Below are positions 54,760 to 62,133 of a DNA stretch of 64,000 bases, one piece after another. Numbering within the stretch: the first letter of the stretch is position 1; the number at the start of each line of letters is the position of its first letter. The DNA lies in assembly GCF_900103365.1 (NCBI RefSeq), contig NZ_LT629703.1, forward strand, positions 5,256,501 through 5,320,500, in the 5' to 3' direction. The stretch comes from Afipia sp. GAS231. Lineage in GTDB: Bacteria > Pseudomonadota > Alphaproteobacteria > Rhizobiales > Xanthobacteraceae. The translations under genes and the position numbers were made by a program. The notes below the pieces were generated by a model. It worked only from the letters and a program-made list of their open reading frames with translations. It was not told where the DNA came from and did not search any database.

Positions 54760-54850
54760 TCCGCCGTTCTCTTCGCGCAATCGGTGGATTACGCCGGAGC
54801 CTGTCATCGGGCCGCGCTTTGCGCGGACCCGTTGGGCTAATCCACCCTAC
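54736..54850. repeat. Dispersed palindromic repeat, type E, overlapping the rsmD 3' end
   Basis: GTAGGGCGGATTAG at 54736 and CTAATCCACCCTAC ending at 54850 form the terminal inverted repeat; CGTAATCCGCC and GGTGGATTACG pair inside. The centre (CCTGTCATCGGGC, GCGCTTTGCGC, GACCCGTTGG) equals that of the type D repeat at 22126-22245, though the outer arms differ. Confidence 0.85.
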
Positions 54851-54863
54851 AAGCGACGAAGCT

Positions 54864-56687
54864 TCACCGTCTCCCGAACAGCTTCTCGATATCGCTCAGC
54901 TTCAATTCGACATAGGTCGGCCGGCCGTGGTTGCACTGGCCGGAATTCGGCGTGTCTTCCATTTCGCGGAGCAGCGCGTTCATCTCTTCCGGCTTGAGGC
55001 GGCGGCCGGCGCGGACCGAGCCGTGGCAGGCCATGGTGGCGGCGACATGCATCAGCCGCCGTTCCAGCGGCAAGGCTTCGTCCCATTCCGCCATGTGTTC
55101 GGCGAGATCGCGCAACAGGCCCGCGGCATTGGCCTTGCCGAGCAGCGATGGCGTCTCGCGCACCGCGACCGCGCCGGGGCCGAAAGTATCGATCGCAAGC
55201 CCGAACGTCGCCAGTTCCTCGGCGCGATCGAGCAGTCGTTCGACGGTGGCTTCGTCGAATTCGACGATCTCGGGAATCAGCAGGATCTGCCGCTGCACGC
55301 CGTTTTTCGCCAATGAGGCCTTCAGCCTTTCATAGACGATGCGCTCATGGGCGGCGTGCTGATCGACCACGATCAAGCCGTCGCGGGTCTGCGACACGAT
55401 ATAGGTCTCGTGGATCTGCGTGCGCGCGGCGCCGAGCGGACGGTCGAGCAGGTCGGCGGAAGGCTGCGCCTCGAAGCGGACGTCGGCGGTCGGCGTGCCG
55501 ACATCGAAGGCGGCCTGTCCGGGCTCGGCGAAGGCCTGCGCGGCGGCGCCATCGAACGACGGCATCGGCCGCGCCGGATAGGCCGGCGAGGCGCGCCAGT
55601 CCCAGTTGCCCGGGCGTGGCGCGAACGACGGCGCAAAAGCGGGACGAAACGCCGACAGCGCCGAGCCGTCGGTATTGGCGGCGGTGCGCTTGCCCTCGCG
55701 GGCGAGGCCGTCTTTGAGCGCATGCACGATCAGCGCGCGAACAAGCCCGGCGTTGCGAAAGCGCACCTCGGTCTTGGCCGGATGCACGTTGGCATCGACC
55801 TCCTGCGGATCGGTTGTCACGAACAGCGCCACCACCGGATGGCGGTCGCGCGGCAGATAGTCTGAATAGGCCGCGCGCACCGCGCCGAGAATAAGCTTGT
55901 CGCGCACCGGGCGGCCGTTGACGAACAGATATTGCCCGAGCGCGTTGGCGCGGGTCAGCGAGGGTGCTGCGGCAAAGCCTTCCACCGTCACGCCCTCACG
56001 CTCGGAACGCACTTCAATGGCGCTGGAGCGGAAATCGCTTCCTAGGATATCGCCGAGCCGCGTCAACCGGCCCGCCGCGCCCGGCAACGCCGCGGCCCAG
56101 GTCACCGGCGCGCGTTCCTCGCCGGCCAAGGTGAAGGCAATATCGGGCCGCGCCATCGCGAGGCGGCGCACCACTTCGCGGATCGCTTCGGCCTCGGTGC
56201 GGTCGGTCTTGAGGAATTTCAGCCGCGCCGGTGTCGCATAAAAGAGATCGCTGACCTCGACGCGGGTGCCTTGCGAGAGCGCGGCCGGCATGATCGCCGA
56301 TTTCTCGCCGCCTTCGACGACAAGCGACCACGCATGCGGCTCGCCGGCATGGCGCGTGGTGATGCCGAGTTTGGCGACCGCGCCGATCGAGGGCAGCGCC
56401 TCGCCGCGAAACCCCAGCGTGCGGATTTGCAGCAGGTCCTCGTCGTCGAGCTTGGAAGTGGCGTGGCGATCGACGGCGAGCGCGAGGTCGCAAAAGGTCA
56501 TGCCGCTGCCGTCGTCGGTAATGCCGATCCGCCGCCGGCCGCCGCCATCGGTGAAAATGTCGACCCGGCTGGCGCCGGCGTCGATGGCGTTCTCGACCAG
56601 TTCCTTGACCACACTTGCGGGGCGTTCGACCACCTCGCCGGCGGCGATGCGGTTGACGACCTGTTCGGGGAGCTGGCGGACGGGCAT
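54864..56687 (-). CDS. mutL: DNA mismatch repair protein MutL, endonuclease type
   Basis: A 607 aa protein that couples MutS mismatch recognition to strand incision. The GHKL ATPase domain (1-330) shows KELVENAIDAGA, DDGSGM and TLGFRGEALPSI. The C-terminal domain carries the metal motif DQHAAHERIVYE (DQHAx2Ex4E) plus QCNHGRPTYVEL and MACHGSVRAG. So this MutL nicks DNA itself and needs no MutH, as in most bacteria outside the E. coli group. The linker (about 335-410) is Pro/Ala-rich. It is convergent with rsmD across a dispersed repeat. Confidence 0.96.
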   Translation of the reverse strand: MPVRQLPEQVVNRIAAGEVVERPASVVKELVENAIDAGASRVDIFTDGGGRRRIGITDDGSGMTFCDLALAVDRHATSKLDDEDLLQIRTLGFRGEALPSIGAVAKLGITTRHAGEPHAWSLVVEGGEKSAIMPAALSQGTRVEVSDLFYATPARLKFLKTDRTEAEAIREVVRRLAMARPDIAFTLAGEERAPVTWAAALPGAAGRLTRLGDILGSDFRSSAIEVRSEREGVTVEGFAAAPSLTRANALGQYLFVNGRPVRDKLILGAVRAAYSDYLPRDRHPVVALFVTTDPQEVDANVHPAKTEVRFRNAGLVRALIVHALKDGLAREGKRTAANTDGSALSAFRPAFAPSFAPRPGNWDWRASPAYPARPMPSFDGAAAQAFAEPGQAAFDVGTPTADVRFEAQPSADLLDRPLGAARTQIHETYIVSQTRDGLIVVDQHAAHERIVYERLKASLAKNGVQRQILLIPEIVEFDEATVERLLDRAEELATFGLAIDTFGPGAVAVRETPSLLGKANAAGLLRDLAEHMAEWDEALPLERRLMHVAATMACHGSVRAGRRLKPEEMNALLREMEDTPNSGQCNHGRPTYVELKLSDIEKLFGRR

Positions 56688-56853
56688 GGCCTGTTGGTAG
56701 CCGATTTGGGGTCAGGGCGGGACTCAAACCGGCCGGTTTTCCCGGTGAATCCCGGGTCCAAATATAGTTGGCGGCGGGCGAACCGAAAGCCCGGCCGGTC
56801 GGCTCTATGACACGAGAGCGCATGAGTTCTCTCGTCAAATCAAAGGAGCTATC

Positions 56854-57045
56854 ATGTTTTATCGCAAGAATTTGCCGGGCTGGGAGCGGGCTGTGCGGGT
56901 GATCGGGGGCGGGGCAATGATCGTGTACGGACTGACGATGGCCGGCTATCTGATGGCTGGCGCCGGAGTGTTTGTGATCGCGACCGGCTTTTTCGGATTT
57001 TGCCCGATGTGCGCCATGGTCGGCCGGAGGCTGCCGTCGTCATGA
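56854..57045 (+). CDS. DUF2892 (YgaP-like) small membrane protein
   Basis: A 63 aa protein with AAAGGAG seven bases upstream. After a short polar start (MFYRKNLPGWERAVRV), two hydrophobic segments follow, about 17-32 and 33-50. The terminal CPMCAMVGRRL contains a Cys-Pro-Met-Cys pair, the rhodanese-associated inner-membrane (DUF2892) signature. Its stop overlaps the start of the sigma-factor remnant (ATGA at 57042-57045), so the two were once a translationally coupled operon. Confidence 0.8.
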   Translation: MFYRKNLPGWERAVRVIGGGAMIVYGLTMAGYLMAGAGVFVIATGFFGFCPMCAMVGRRLPSS

Positions 57046-57257
57046 CGGCTGCCCTGACCACGGTGGCCCGCGCCAGCCGCTGCGATCCCTCGCTGATCGA
57101 GGCCGCCCGCGGCGGGGACGAGAAAGCGCTGGTGTCGCTGATCGCAGCGGCCCAGCCCGATGTCCGCCGCTATGCCGCGCGCAATTGCCGGGTGTCGGAT
57201 GTCGATGACGCCGTGCAGGATACGCTGATGGTCCGGGAGTATCTGGTACGGGATTGA
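57042..57257 (+). pseudogene. Truncated ECF sigma factor (region 2 remnant)
   Basis: A 71-codon frame. Residues 14-62 (DPSLIEAARGGDEKALVSLI, then DVRRYAARNCRVSDVDDAVQDTL) look like the start of sigma region 2 of an ECF-type sigma-70 factor. After DAVQDTL, where relatives continue with region 2.3/2.4, the linker and region 4, it reads MVREYLVRD and stops. Functional ECF factors are about 160-200 aa, so promoter recognition is lost. The next gene, arfB, ends only four bases later, so a deletion has probably removed the rest. A short regulatory peptide cannot be fully excluded. Confidence 0.72.
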
Positions 57258-57261
57258 AGAC

Positions 57262-57681
57262 TCAATCGTCGTAGCGTTTTGCTCCGCGCCCGGCCTTGAC
57301 GTCGCTGCGGCGCTTCTTGCCTTCCAGCCGGCGCTGCTTCGATCCGAAGGTCGGCTTGGTGGCCCGCCGCGGGATCGGCCGCACCATGGCCTCGCGCAGC
57401 AGTTCGAGCAGGCGGTCGATGGCATCGGCCCGGTTGCGCTCTTGGGTGCGGAAGCGCTGGGCGTGGATCACGATGACGCCGTCCTTGGTCATGCGCTGGC
57501 CGGCCAGACGGTTGAGCCGCAGCGAGGCGTCCTCCGGCAGCGTGACCTTACGCGTGTCGAAGCGCAACTGGGCTGCCGTGGAGAGCTTGTTGACGTTCTG
57601 CCCGCCCGGACCGGAGGCGCGGACGAAATCGATCACGATGTCGTTCTCGTCGATTGTGAGGTCGCGGGAGATCCGCAGCAT
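57262..57681 (-). CDS. arfB: Alternative ribosome-rescue factor ArfB (YaeJ)
   Basis: Peptidyl-tRNA hydrolase of 139 aa that frees ribosomes stalled at the end of broken mRNAs. The catalytic GGQ is at 26-28 in ASGPGGQNVNKLSTA. The C-terminal basic tail (from about 105, PRRATKPTFGSKQRRLEGKK onward) enters the empty mRNA channel. It lacks the domains of a full class-I release factor. Its stop is four bases from the truncated sigma gene stop; this end may mark the deletion edge. Confidence 0.93.
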   Translation of the reverse strand: MLRISRDLTIDENDIVIDFVRASGPGGQNVNKLSTAAQLRFDTRKVTLPEDASLRLNRLAGQRMTKDGVIVIHAQRFRTQERNRADAIDRLLELLREAMVRPIPRRATKPTFGSKQRRLEGKKRRSDVKAGRGAKRYDD

Positions 57682-57740
57682 GGTTCACCGGGCAAATGAG
57701 AATCGGCGAGCGCACCATAGCGGTTTTGTGTGGAGGTTGC

Positions 57741-57850
57741 TTCGCGGCTCCCGCTTGCGGGGGAGGGTTAAGGAGGGGGAGCCGCAACGGCGGTGCACGT
57801 GGCTGCCCCCTCTCCAACTCTCCCCCGCAAGCGGGGGAGAGGGCGCAGGG
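57741..57850. repeat. Dispersed repeat, type F (CCCGCTTGCGGGGGA inverted pair)
   Basis: CCCGCTTGCGGGGGA (57750-57764) and TCCCCCGCAAGCGGG (57821-57835) are exact inverted copies. Each also folds on itself through GCTTGC, and GGCTCC/GGAGCC lies outside. It fills most of the space between arfB and the M16 peptidase gene. Confidence 0.8.
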
Positions 57851-57864
57851 TGCGGTGTGGCTGC

Positions 57865-59235
57865 CTAATTCGCCTTCGGCGTCGCTGCGGCCGGCTGGGC
57901 GGCGGCCTGCGGGGCGCGGCCGACGATGACGGTCAGCAGGCCCTGGCCCCACAAAAACTTGGCGGCCTTCTTGGTGTCGTCGAGCGTCACGGCGTCGACA
58001 ATGGCATTGCGCTTCTCGATGTAGTCGATCGGCAGCCTGTCGAGCTGGTATTGCAGCATCCCCTGCGCCAGCTTCGAGGAGGTATCGAGCGCCAGCATCT
58101 GCGAGCCCTTGAGGTACGACTTGGCCTCGTCGAGCTCCTTCTGGGTCGGGCCGTCCTCGGCGATGCGGCGGATTTCCTTCTCGACCGCATCGACGGTCTC
58201 GCCGGCGCGATCGGCGCGGGTGCCGGTATTGCCGACGAACAATGCGGAATGATCCATCCAGAGCAGCGACTCGTAGACCGAATAAGCGAGGCCGCGCTTC
58301 TCGCGAACTTCCTTGTAGAGCCGCGACGACAGCCCGCCGCCGCCGAGGATGTGGTTGACGACGTAAGCCGCCATGAAATTCGGATCGTGGCGGCCGATGC
58401 CGGGGCCGCCGAACGTCACCACCGTCTGCGGCACGTCGAGCGGGATGAAGGCGCGCTGCGGCGGCTTGGCGGCCTGGACGTCCGGTATCGGCGTCAGGTT
58501 GGCTTTCGCCGGCAATCCGCCGAACGTCTTGTCCAAGAGCCTGCCGAGCGTGTCGGCATCGACGTCGCCGACCACGGCGATGCGCAGCGTATCCTTGGCG
58601 ATCACGCGGCCGACGTAGTCCTTGAGGTCGGCGACATCGATCTTCGGCACGCTGTCGAGCGTGCCGTTGGCCTGCCGGCTGTAGGGATGGTCGCCGAAGG
58701 CTATTTCGAGGAACTTGCGGCTTGCCAGCGCGGACGGGTTGCTGGTGTCGCGTCGCAGTCCGGAGATCACCTGCGCGCGGATCCGCTCGACATCGGCGGT
58801 GTCGAAATGCGGCGAGGTCAGCGACATCCGCAACAGGTCGTAGGCCTCGTCCTTGTTGTCCTTGAGCATCCGCAACGATCCGCGGAAATAATCCCGTGTC
58901 GACGAGAAGCTCAATTCGATGGCGCGGCGGTCGAGGCGCTCGTGGTAGGCTGCGGAATCGAGATCGCCGGAGCCCTCATCGAGCAGGCTGGCGACCATGT
59001 TGCCGACGCCGGATTTGCCGGCCGGATCCTGGACAGCGCCGCCGCCGAAGGCATATTCCATCGCGATCAGGGGCACGGTGGCGTCCTGGACGAACCAGGC
59101 CTCAATGCCGCCGGGCGAAACCAGCCGCTGGATTTTGGCGGCGGCATGCGACGGGGTCGACGCGAGCGCGGTCAGCGCGGCGCAGGCAATGACGATGGAT
59201 GCGAAGCGCTGCGCGCCAGTCTGAAAACGGATCAC
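57865..59235 (-). CDS. M16B peptidase, non-catalytic partner subunit
   Basis: A 456 aa exported protein (signal peptide core SIVIACAALTALAS, ending SHAAA). GTG 59235 overlaps the stop of the catalytic gene (GTGA), so the two are coupled; a longer frame to 59313 is rejected. The zinc motif HxxEH is missing: the equivalent stretch reads VGNMVASLLDEGS. It keeps the R/Y pair region GGGLSSRLYKEVREKRGLAYSVY, which binds substrate in trans. This is the usual division of labour in heterodimeric bacterial M16B proteases. The C-terminal QAAAQPAAATPKAN is a flexible tail. Confidence 0.88.
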   Translation of the reverse strand: MIRFQTGAQRFASIVIACAALTALASTPSHAAAKIQRLVSPGGIEAWFVQDATVPLIAMEYAFGGGAVQDPAGKSGVGNMVASLLDEGSGDLDSAAYHERLDRRAIELSFSSTRDYFRGSLRMLKDNKDEAYDLLRMSLTSPHFDTADVERIRAQVISGLRRDTSNPSALASRKFLEIAFGDHPYSRQANGTLDSVPKIDVADLKDYVGRVIAKDTLRIAVVGDVDADTLGRLLDKTFGGLPAKANLTPIPDVQAAKPPQRAFIPLDVPQTVVTFGGPGIGRHDPNFMAAYVVNHILGGGGLSSRLYKEVREKRGLAYSVYESLLWMDHSALFVGNTGTRADRAGETVDAVEKEIRRIAEDGPTQKELDEAKSYLKGSQMLALDTSSKLAQGMLQYQLDRLPIDYIEKRNAIVDAVTLDDTKKAAKFLWGQGLLTVIVGRAPQAAAQPAAATPKAN

Positions 59236-60623
59236 GAGCGTTTCTCCTCGCGCTTCGGCGCGGTGGTATCCTTGATCAAATAGCCGGTCACCGAACGCTT
59301 CTTGTCGAGCCATTTTTGAGCGGCGTTACGGACCTGCTCGGCGGTGACGGCGCGAATCCGGTCGGGCCAGCTTCTGATATCGTCGATCGAAAGCCCGGTG
59401 GTGAGTGCGCCGCCGTACCAGCGCGCCAGCGTCGCCTGGCTGTCCTGGGCGTAGATCGCTTCCGCAATCAGTTGCGTCTTGACCCGCTCGAGATCTTCGG
59501 CGCGGGCGGGGTTCTGGATCACGTCGGCGATCACGCGGTCGATCACCTGTTCGATCTGCGCGAATTCGACGCCGGATTTCGGCGACACCAAGATCGAGAA
59601 CTGCGACGGATCGAGCGAAGTGCCCTGATAGCCGGCGCCGGCACTGATCGCGAGCGGATTGTCGATCACCAGCGCTCGGTAGAGGTAGGAGTTGGTGCCG
59701 CCGCCCATCAATTGCGCCAGCACGTCGAGCGCCGGGCTCTCGTCGGCGGCAGCGGTCGTGGACGAGGGGACGAGGTAGTAGCGCCGCAGACCGGTCTGTT
59801 CGACGCGGGGATCGGACAGCGTCACGGTACGCGGCGCCGCGGGCTCCGGCTCCTGCGGGCGGATGCGCTGCGCGGGGATCGCCGGCTGGGCGGGAATGGC
59901 GCCATAGGCATGTTCCACCATCGGGCGAATGTCCTTGGCGTCGACGTCGCCCGCGATCACCAGGATCGCATTGTTCGGCGCGTAGAAGCGCTTGTAGAAC
60001 GCCAGCGCATCCTCGCGGTTGAGCTTCTCGATTTCCTGATGCCAGCCGATCACCGGCCGGCCGTAGGGATGGTTGAGATACAACGCCGCCATGATCTGTT
60101 CGGTCAGCCGCGCATCCGGATTGTTGGCGACCCGCATGTTGAATTCCTCGAGCACGACATCGCGCTCGGGCAGTACGTTCTCGTCCTTGAGAATGAGACC
60201 GGTCATGCGGTCGGCCTCGAAGTCCATCATGCTCGCGAGTTGCTCGCGCGGCACGCGCTGGAAATAGCCGGTGTAGTCGACCGAAGTGAAGGCGTTCTCG
60301 TTGCCGCCGATCCGCAGCACGGTCTGGGAAAACTCGCCGGCCGGATGCTTGCTGGTGCCCTTGAACATCAGGTGCTCGAGGAAATGCGCCAGCCCCGATT
60401 TGCCCGGCGTCTCGTCGGCGGAGCCGACCTTGTACCAGATCATCTGCGTCACGACCGGGGTGCGGTGATCGGGGATCACGACCACCTGCAGGCCGTTGCC
60501 GAGGGTGAAGCTGGCGGGACGTTCCGACGTTACCGTGGTCTGGGCGAAGGCGAGGCCGTTGGAAAATGTCGAGACAAGGGCTGCGGCAACGAGCGAAACG
60601 GCAAGGCGGTGCGATGTCATCAT
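59232..60623 (-). CDS. M16B zinc peptidase, catalytic subunit
   Basis: A 463 aa exported metallopeptidase, with signal peptide ending GLAFAQ (residue 28). The inverted zinc motif is HFLEH at 80-84 (His80, Glu83, His84). The distal Glu ligand is expected in the following helix, in LEEFNMRVANN. Two M16 domains, about 35-215 and 225-440, are recognisable. It forms a clamp with the downstream non-catalytic subunit. Substrate (peptides in the periplasm) is unknown. Confidence 0.92.
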   Translation of the reverse strand: MMTSHRLAVSLVAAALVSTFSNGLAFAQTTVTSERPASFTLGNGLQVVVIPDHRTPVVTQMIWYKVGSADETPGKSGLAHFLEHLMFKGTSKHPAGEFSQTVLRIGGNENAFTSVDYTGYFQRVPREQLASMMDFEADRMTGLILKDENVLPERDVVLEEFNMRVANNPDARLTEQIMAALYLNHPYGRPVIGWHQEIEKLNREDALAFYKRFYAPNNAILVIAGDVDAKDIRPMVEHAYGAIPAQPAIPAQRIRPQEPEPAAPRTVTLSDPRVEQTGLRRYYLVPSSTTAAADESPALDVLAQLMGGGTNSYLYRALVIDNPLAISAGAGYQGTSLDPSQFSILVSPKSGVEFAQIEQVIDRVIADVIQNPARAEDLERVKTQLIAEAIYAQDSQATLARWYGGALTTGLSIDDIRSWPDRIRAVTAEQVRNAAQKWLDKKRSVTGYLIKDTTAPKREEKRS

Positions 60624-60785
60624 GACCTGTCTGGCGCGTATCCCGCAAAAGCGGTTACCGGTTCTGCGATGAGAATTCGCGCAATTGTTGGAAGCGAACC
60701 CGAACCAATCGTTCGGGATGAGGCCGCGGCATCGTACACCGCGCCGCTACCCGCGAATCGTCACGAAGCCGAGAGATCGGCTTAA

Positions 60786-61556
60786 CTATTCGCCATACTT
60801 GCCGGCGGCCGGATTGTATTCCTTGTTGAGCGATTCCTTCGGTCCGGTGCCGTAGGCAAAATTCGGCGACGGCGTCTGATAGCCGGGCGGCGGCATGGTC
60901 AGGGTTTCGCGCGTCGGCTCCTCCTTGAAGGGAGCCGTCTCGGTCTTGTTGCCGCCGAACAGGCCGCTGAAGCCGCCGTTATAGCCGAGCTGCGACGGGC
61001 TCAGGATCGGGTTGTTGAAGGAGTTGCCCGGCGTCACCGGATCGCTGCTGGATGGCTTCGACGCCGCGGTCTTGCCGACCGCGAGTTCGGCCGGCGTCAG
61101 AATGCGGGCCGCGGCGACCGGATCCTTGTTCTCCTTCTTGCGAGCCGCCGCTGCTGCCTTGCGGCGCTGCTCGTCGGGATCCTTTGGCCAGTTCGGCGCC
61201 TTTACTTCGGCCGAGGTACCTGCCGGCGGCGGCAGGTCGATCTTGGGCGGAACCACCAGCGGAGAACGCTCGCGGTAATCGATGCCCTTGTTTTCCATGT
61301 TGGTGCCGCCGATGCCGGCCATGATGCCTTCGATGACCTTTTCCTCGAAGGTCTTGTCGTCTTCGTCGTCGTCACCGGCGCGAACAGGGCCGGCAGCCAT
61401 CACGAGGCCGATGCCAAGGGTAATGGCGGCGAGCCGCAGCGCCCGCGTCAGCGATCGAGAGCGTTTTCCAGCGAAGTGGACCCGGTTCGCGTCAAGAAAA
61501 CGCGTCAAAGGAAATCCAGTCTGCAACATCCGGAAGCTGGCTTCGGTTTGGCGCAT
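60786..61556 (-). CDS. Exported protein of unknown function, N-terminus invaded by a repeat
   Basis: A 256 aa protein read from ATG 61556. The start is uncertain: the frame is open further upstream, but lspA ends at 61636, and the next internal Met is at 61529. Residues 1-45 are unusual, and bases 61461-61510 inside them are a type A dispersed repeat (AGKRSRS region). A signal-like hydrophobic segment (AAITLGIGLVMAAGPVRAG) comes only after that. The mature part starts with DDDEDDKTFEEKVIEGIM and is rich in Lys/Pro/Ser. No family recognised; a lone conserved feature is RERSPLVVPPKIDLPPP. Confidence 0.65.
   Translation of the reverse strand: MRQTEASFRMLQTGFPLTRFLDANRVHFAGKRSRSLTRALRLAAITLGIGLVMAAGPVRAGDDDEDDKTFEEKVIEGIMAGIGGTNMENKGIDYRERSPLVVPPKIDLPPPAGTSAEVKAPNWPKDPDEQRRKAAAAARKKENKDPVAAARILTPAELAVGKTAASKPSSSDPVTPGNSFNNPILSPSQLGYNGGFSGLFGGNKTETAPFKEEPTRETLTMPPPGYQTPSPNFAYGTGPKESLNKEYNPAAGKYGE
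61461..61510. repeat. Dispersed palindromic repeat, type A, inside a coding region
   Basis: GCGTTTTC (61461-61468) and GAAAACGC (61496-61503) with the AGCGAAGTGGACCCGGTTCG core. It matches the copies at 24249 and 45678. Here it lies within the N-terminal coding region of the minus-strand exported protein. Confidence 0.8.
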
Positions 61557-61635
61557 CGCGCTGTTCCCATTCAAGTTTCCGCAAACGGTGGGGGCCGGCT
61601 TAGGGAGCAATCCCCAAGGTCCGTATCGGCCGGGA

Positions 61636-62133
61636 TCAGGGCGCTTTTGCGGCGGGTATCCCCAGGAAGGAGTCATACAATAGGGCCGCTACCCCGGCAA
61701 CAATGGCCACATCCGCAAGGTTAAACACGTACCAGCTGTACCTGATTCCACTGATTTCGAGATGGAAATGGGCGAAATCGACCACCGCGCCGTGCAGGAA
61801 CCGGTCGATGCCGTTACCGACAGCACCGCCGATGATCAGGCCGAGCGCGACGGTCGCCAGATAGGTGCGGGACCGGGCCATCCAGACTGCCAGCACGATC
61901 ACGGCCACCACCTTGACCGCCATCAGGCCCACCTGGGCGATAGGGCTGTCGGACTGCAGCCAGCCGAAGCTGATTCCGACATTCCAGGCCAGCTCCAGAT
62001 CGAAAAACGGAGCGACCTTGATCGCACCGCGATGGGCGATGTCGAGCACGTTGAGCAGCCAGAGTTTCGAGGCCTGGTCGGCGACCAGGGCTGCAATCGC
62101 GGCGATGACGCCGGCGCGGAGGTGAGGGGTCAC
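61636..62133 (-). CDS. lspA: Lipoprotein signal peptidase LspA
   Basis: Signal peptidase II, 165 aa with four membrane helices; it cleaves prolipoproteins after lipidation. GTG 62133 overlaps the ileS stop (GTGA), so it is translated right behind ileS. The catalytic Asp pair is Asp110 in [11 protein letters not shown] and Asp141 in FNLADVAI. Conserved ADQASKLW (18-25) is present. The ileS-lspA order is classic across bacteria. The unknown exported-protein gene follows after 79 bases. Confidence 0.95.
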   Translation of the reverse strand: MTPHLRAGVIAAIAALVADQASKLWLLNVLDIAHRGAIKVAPFFDLELAWNVGISFGWLQSDSPIAQVGLMAVKVVAVIVLAVWMARSRTYLATVALGLIIGGAVGNGIDRFLHGAVVDFAHFHLEISGIRYSWYVFNLADVAIVAGVAALLYDSFLGIPAAKAP

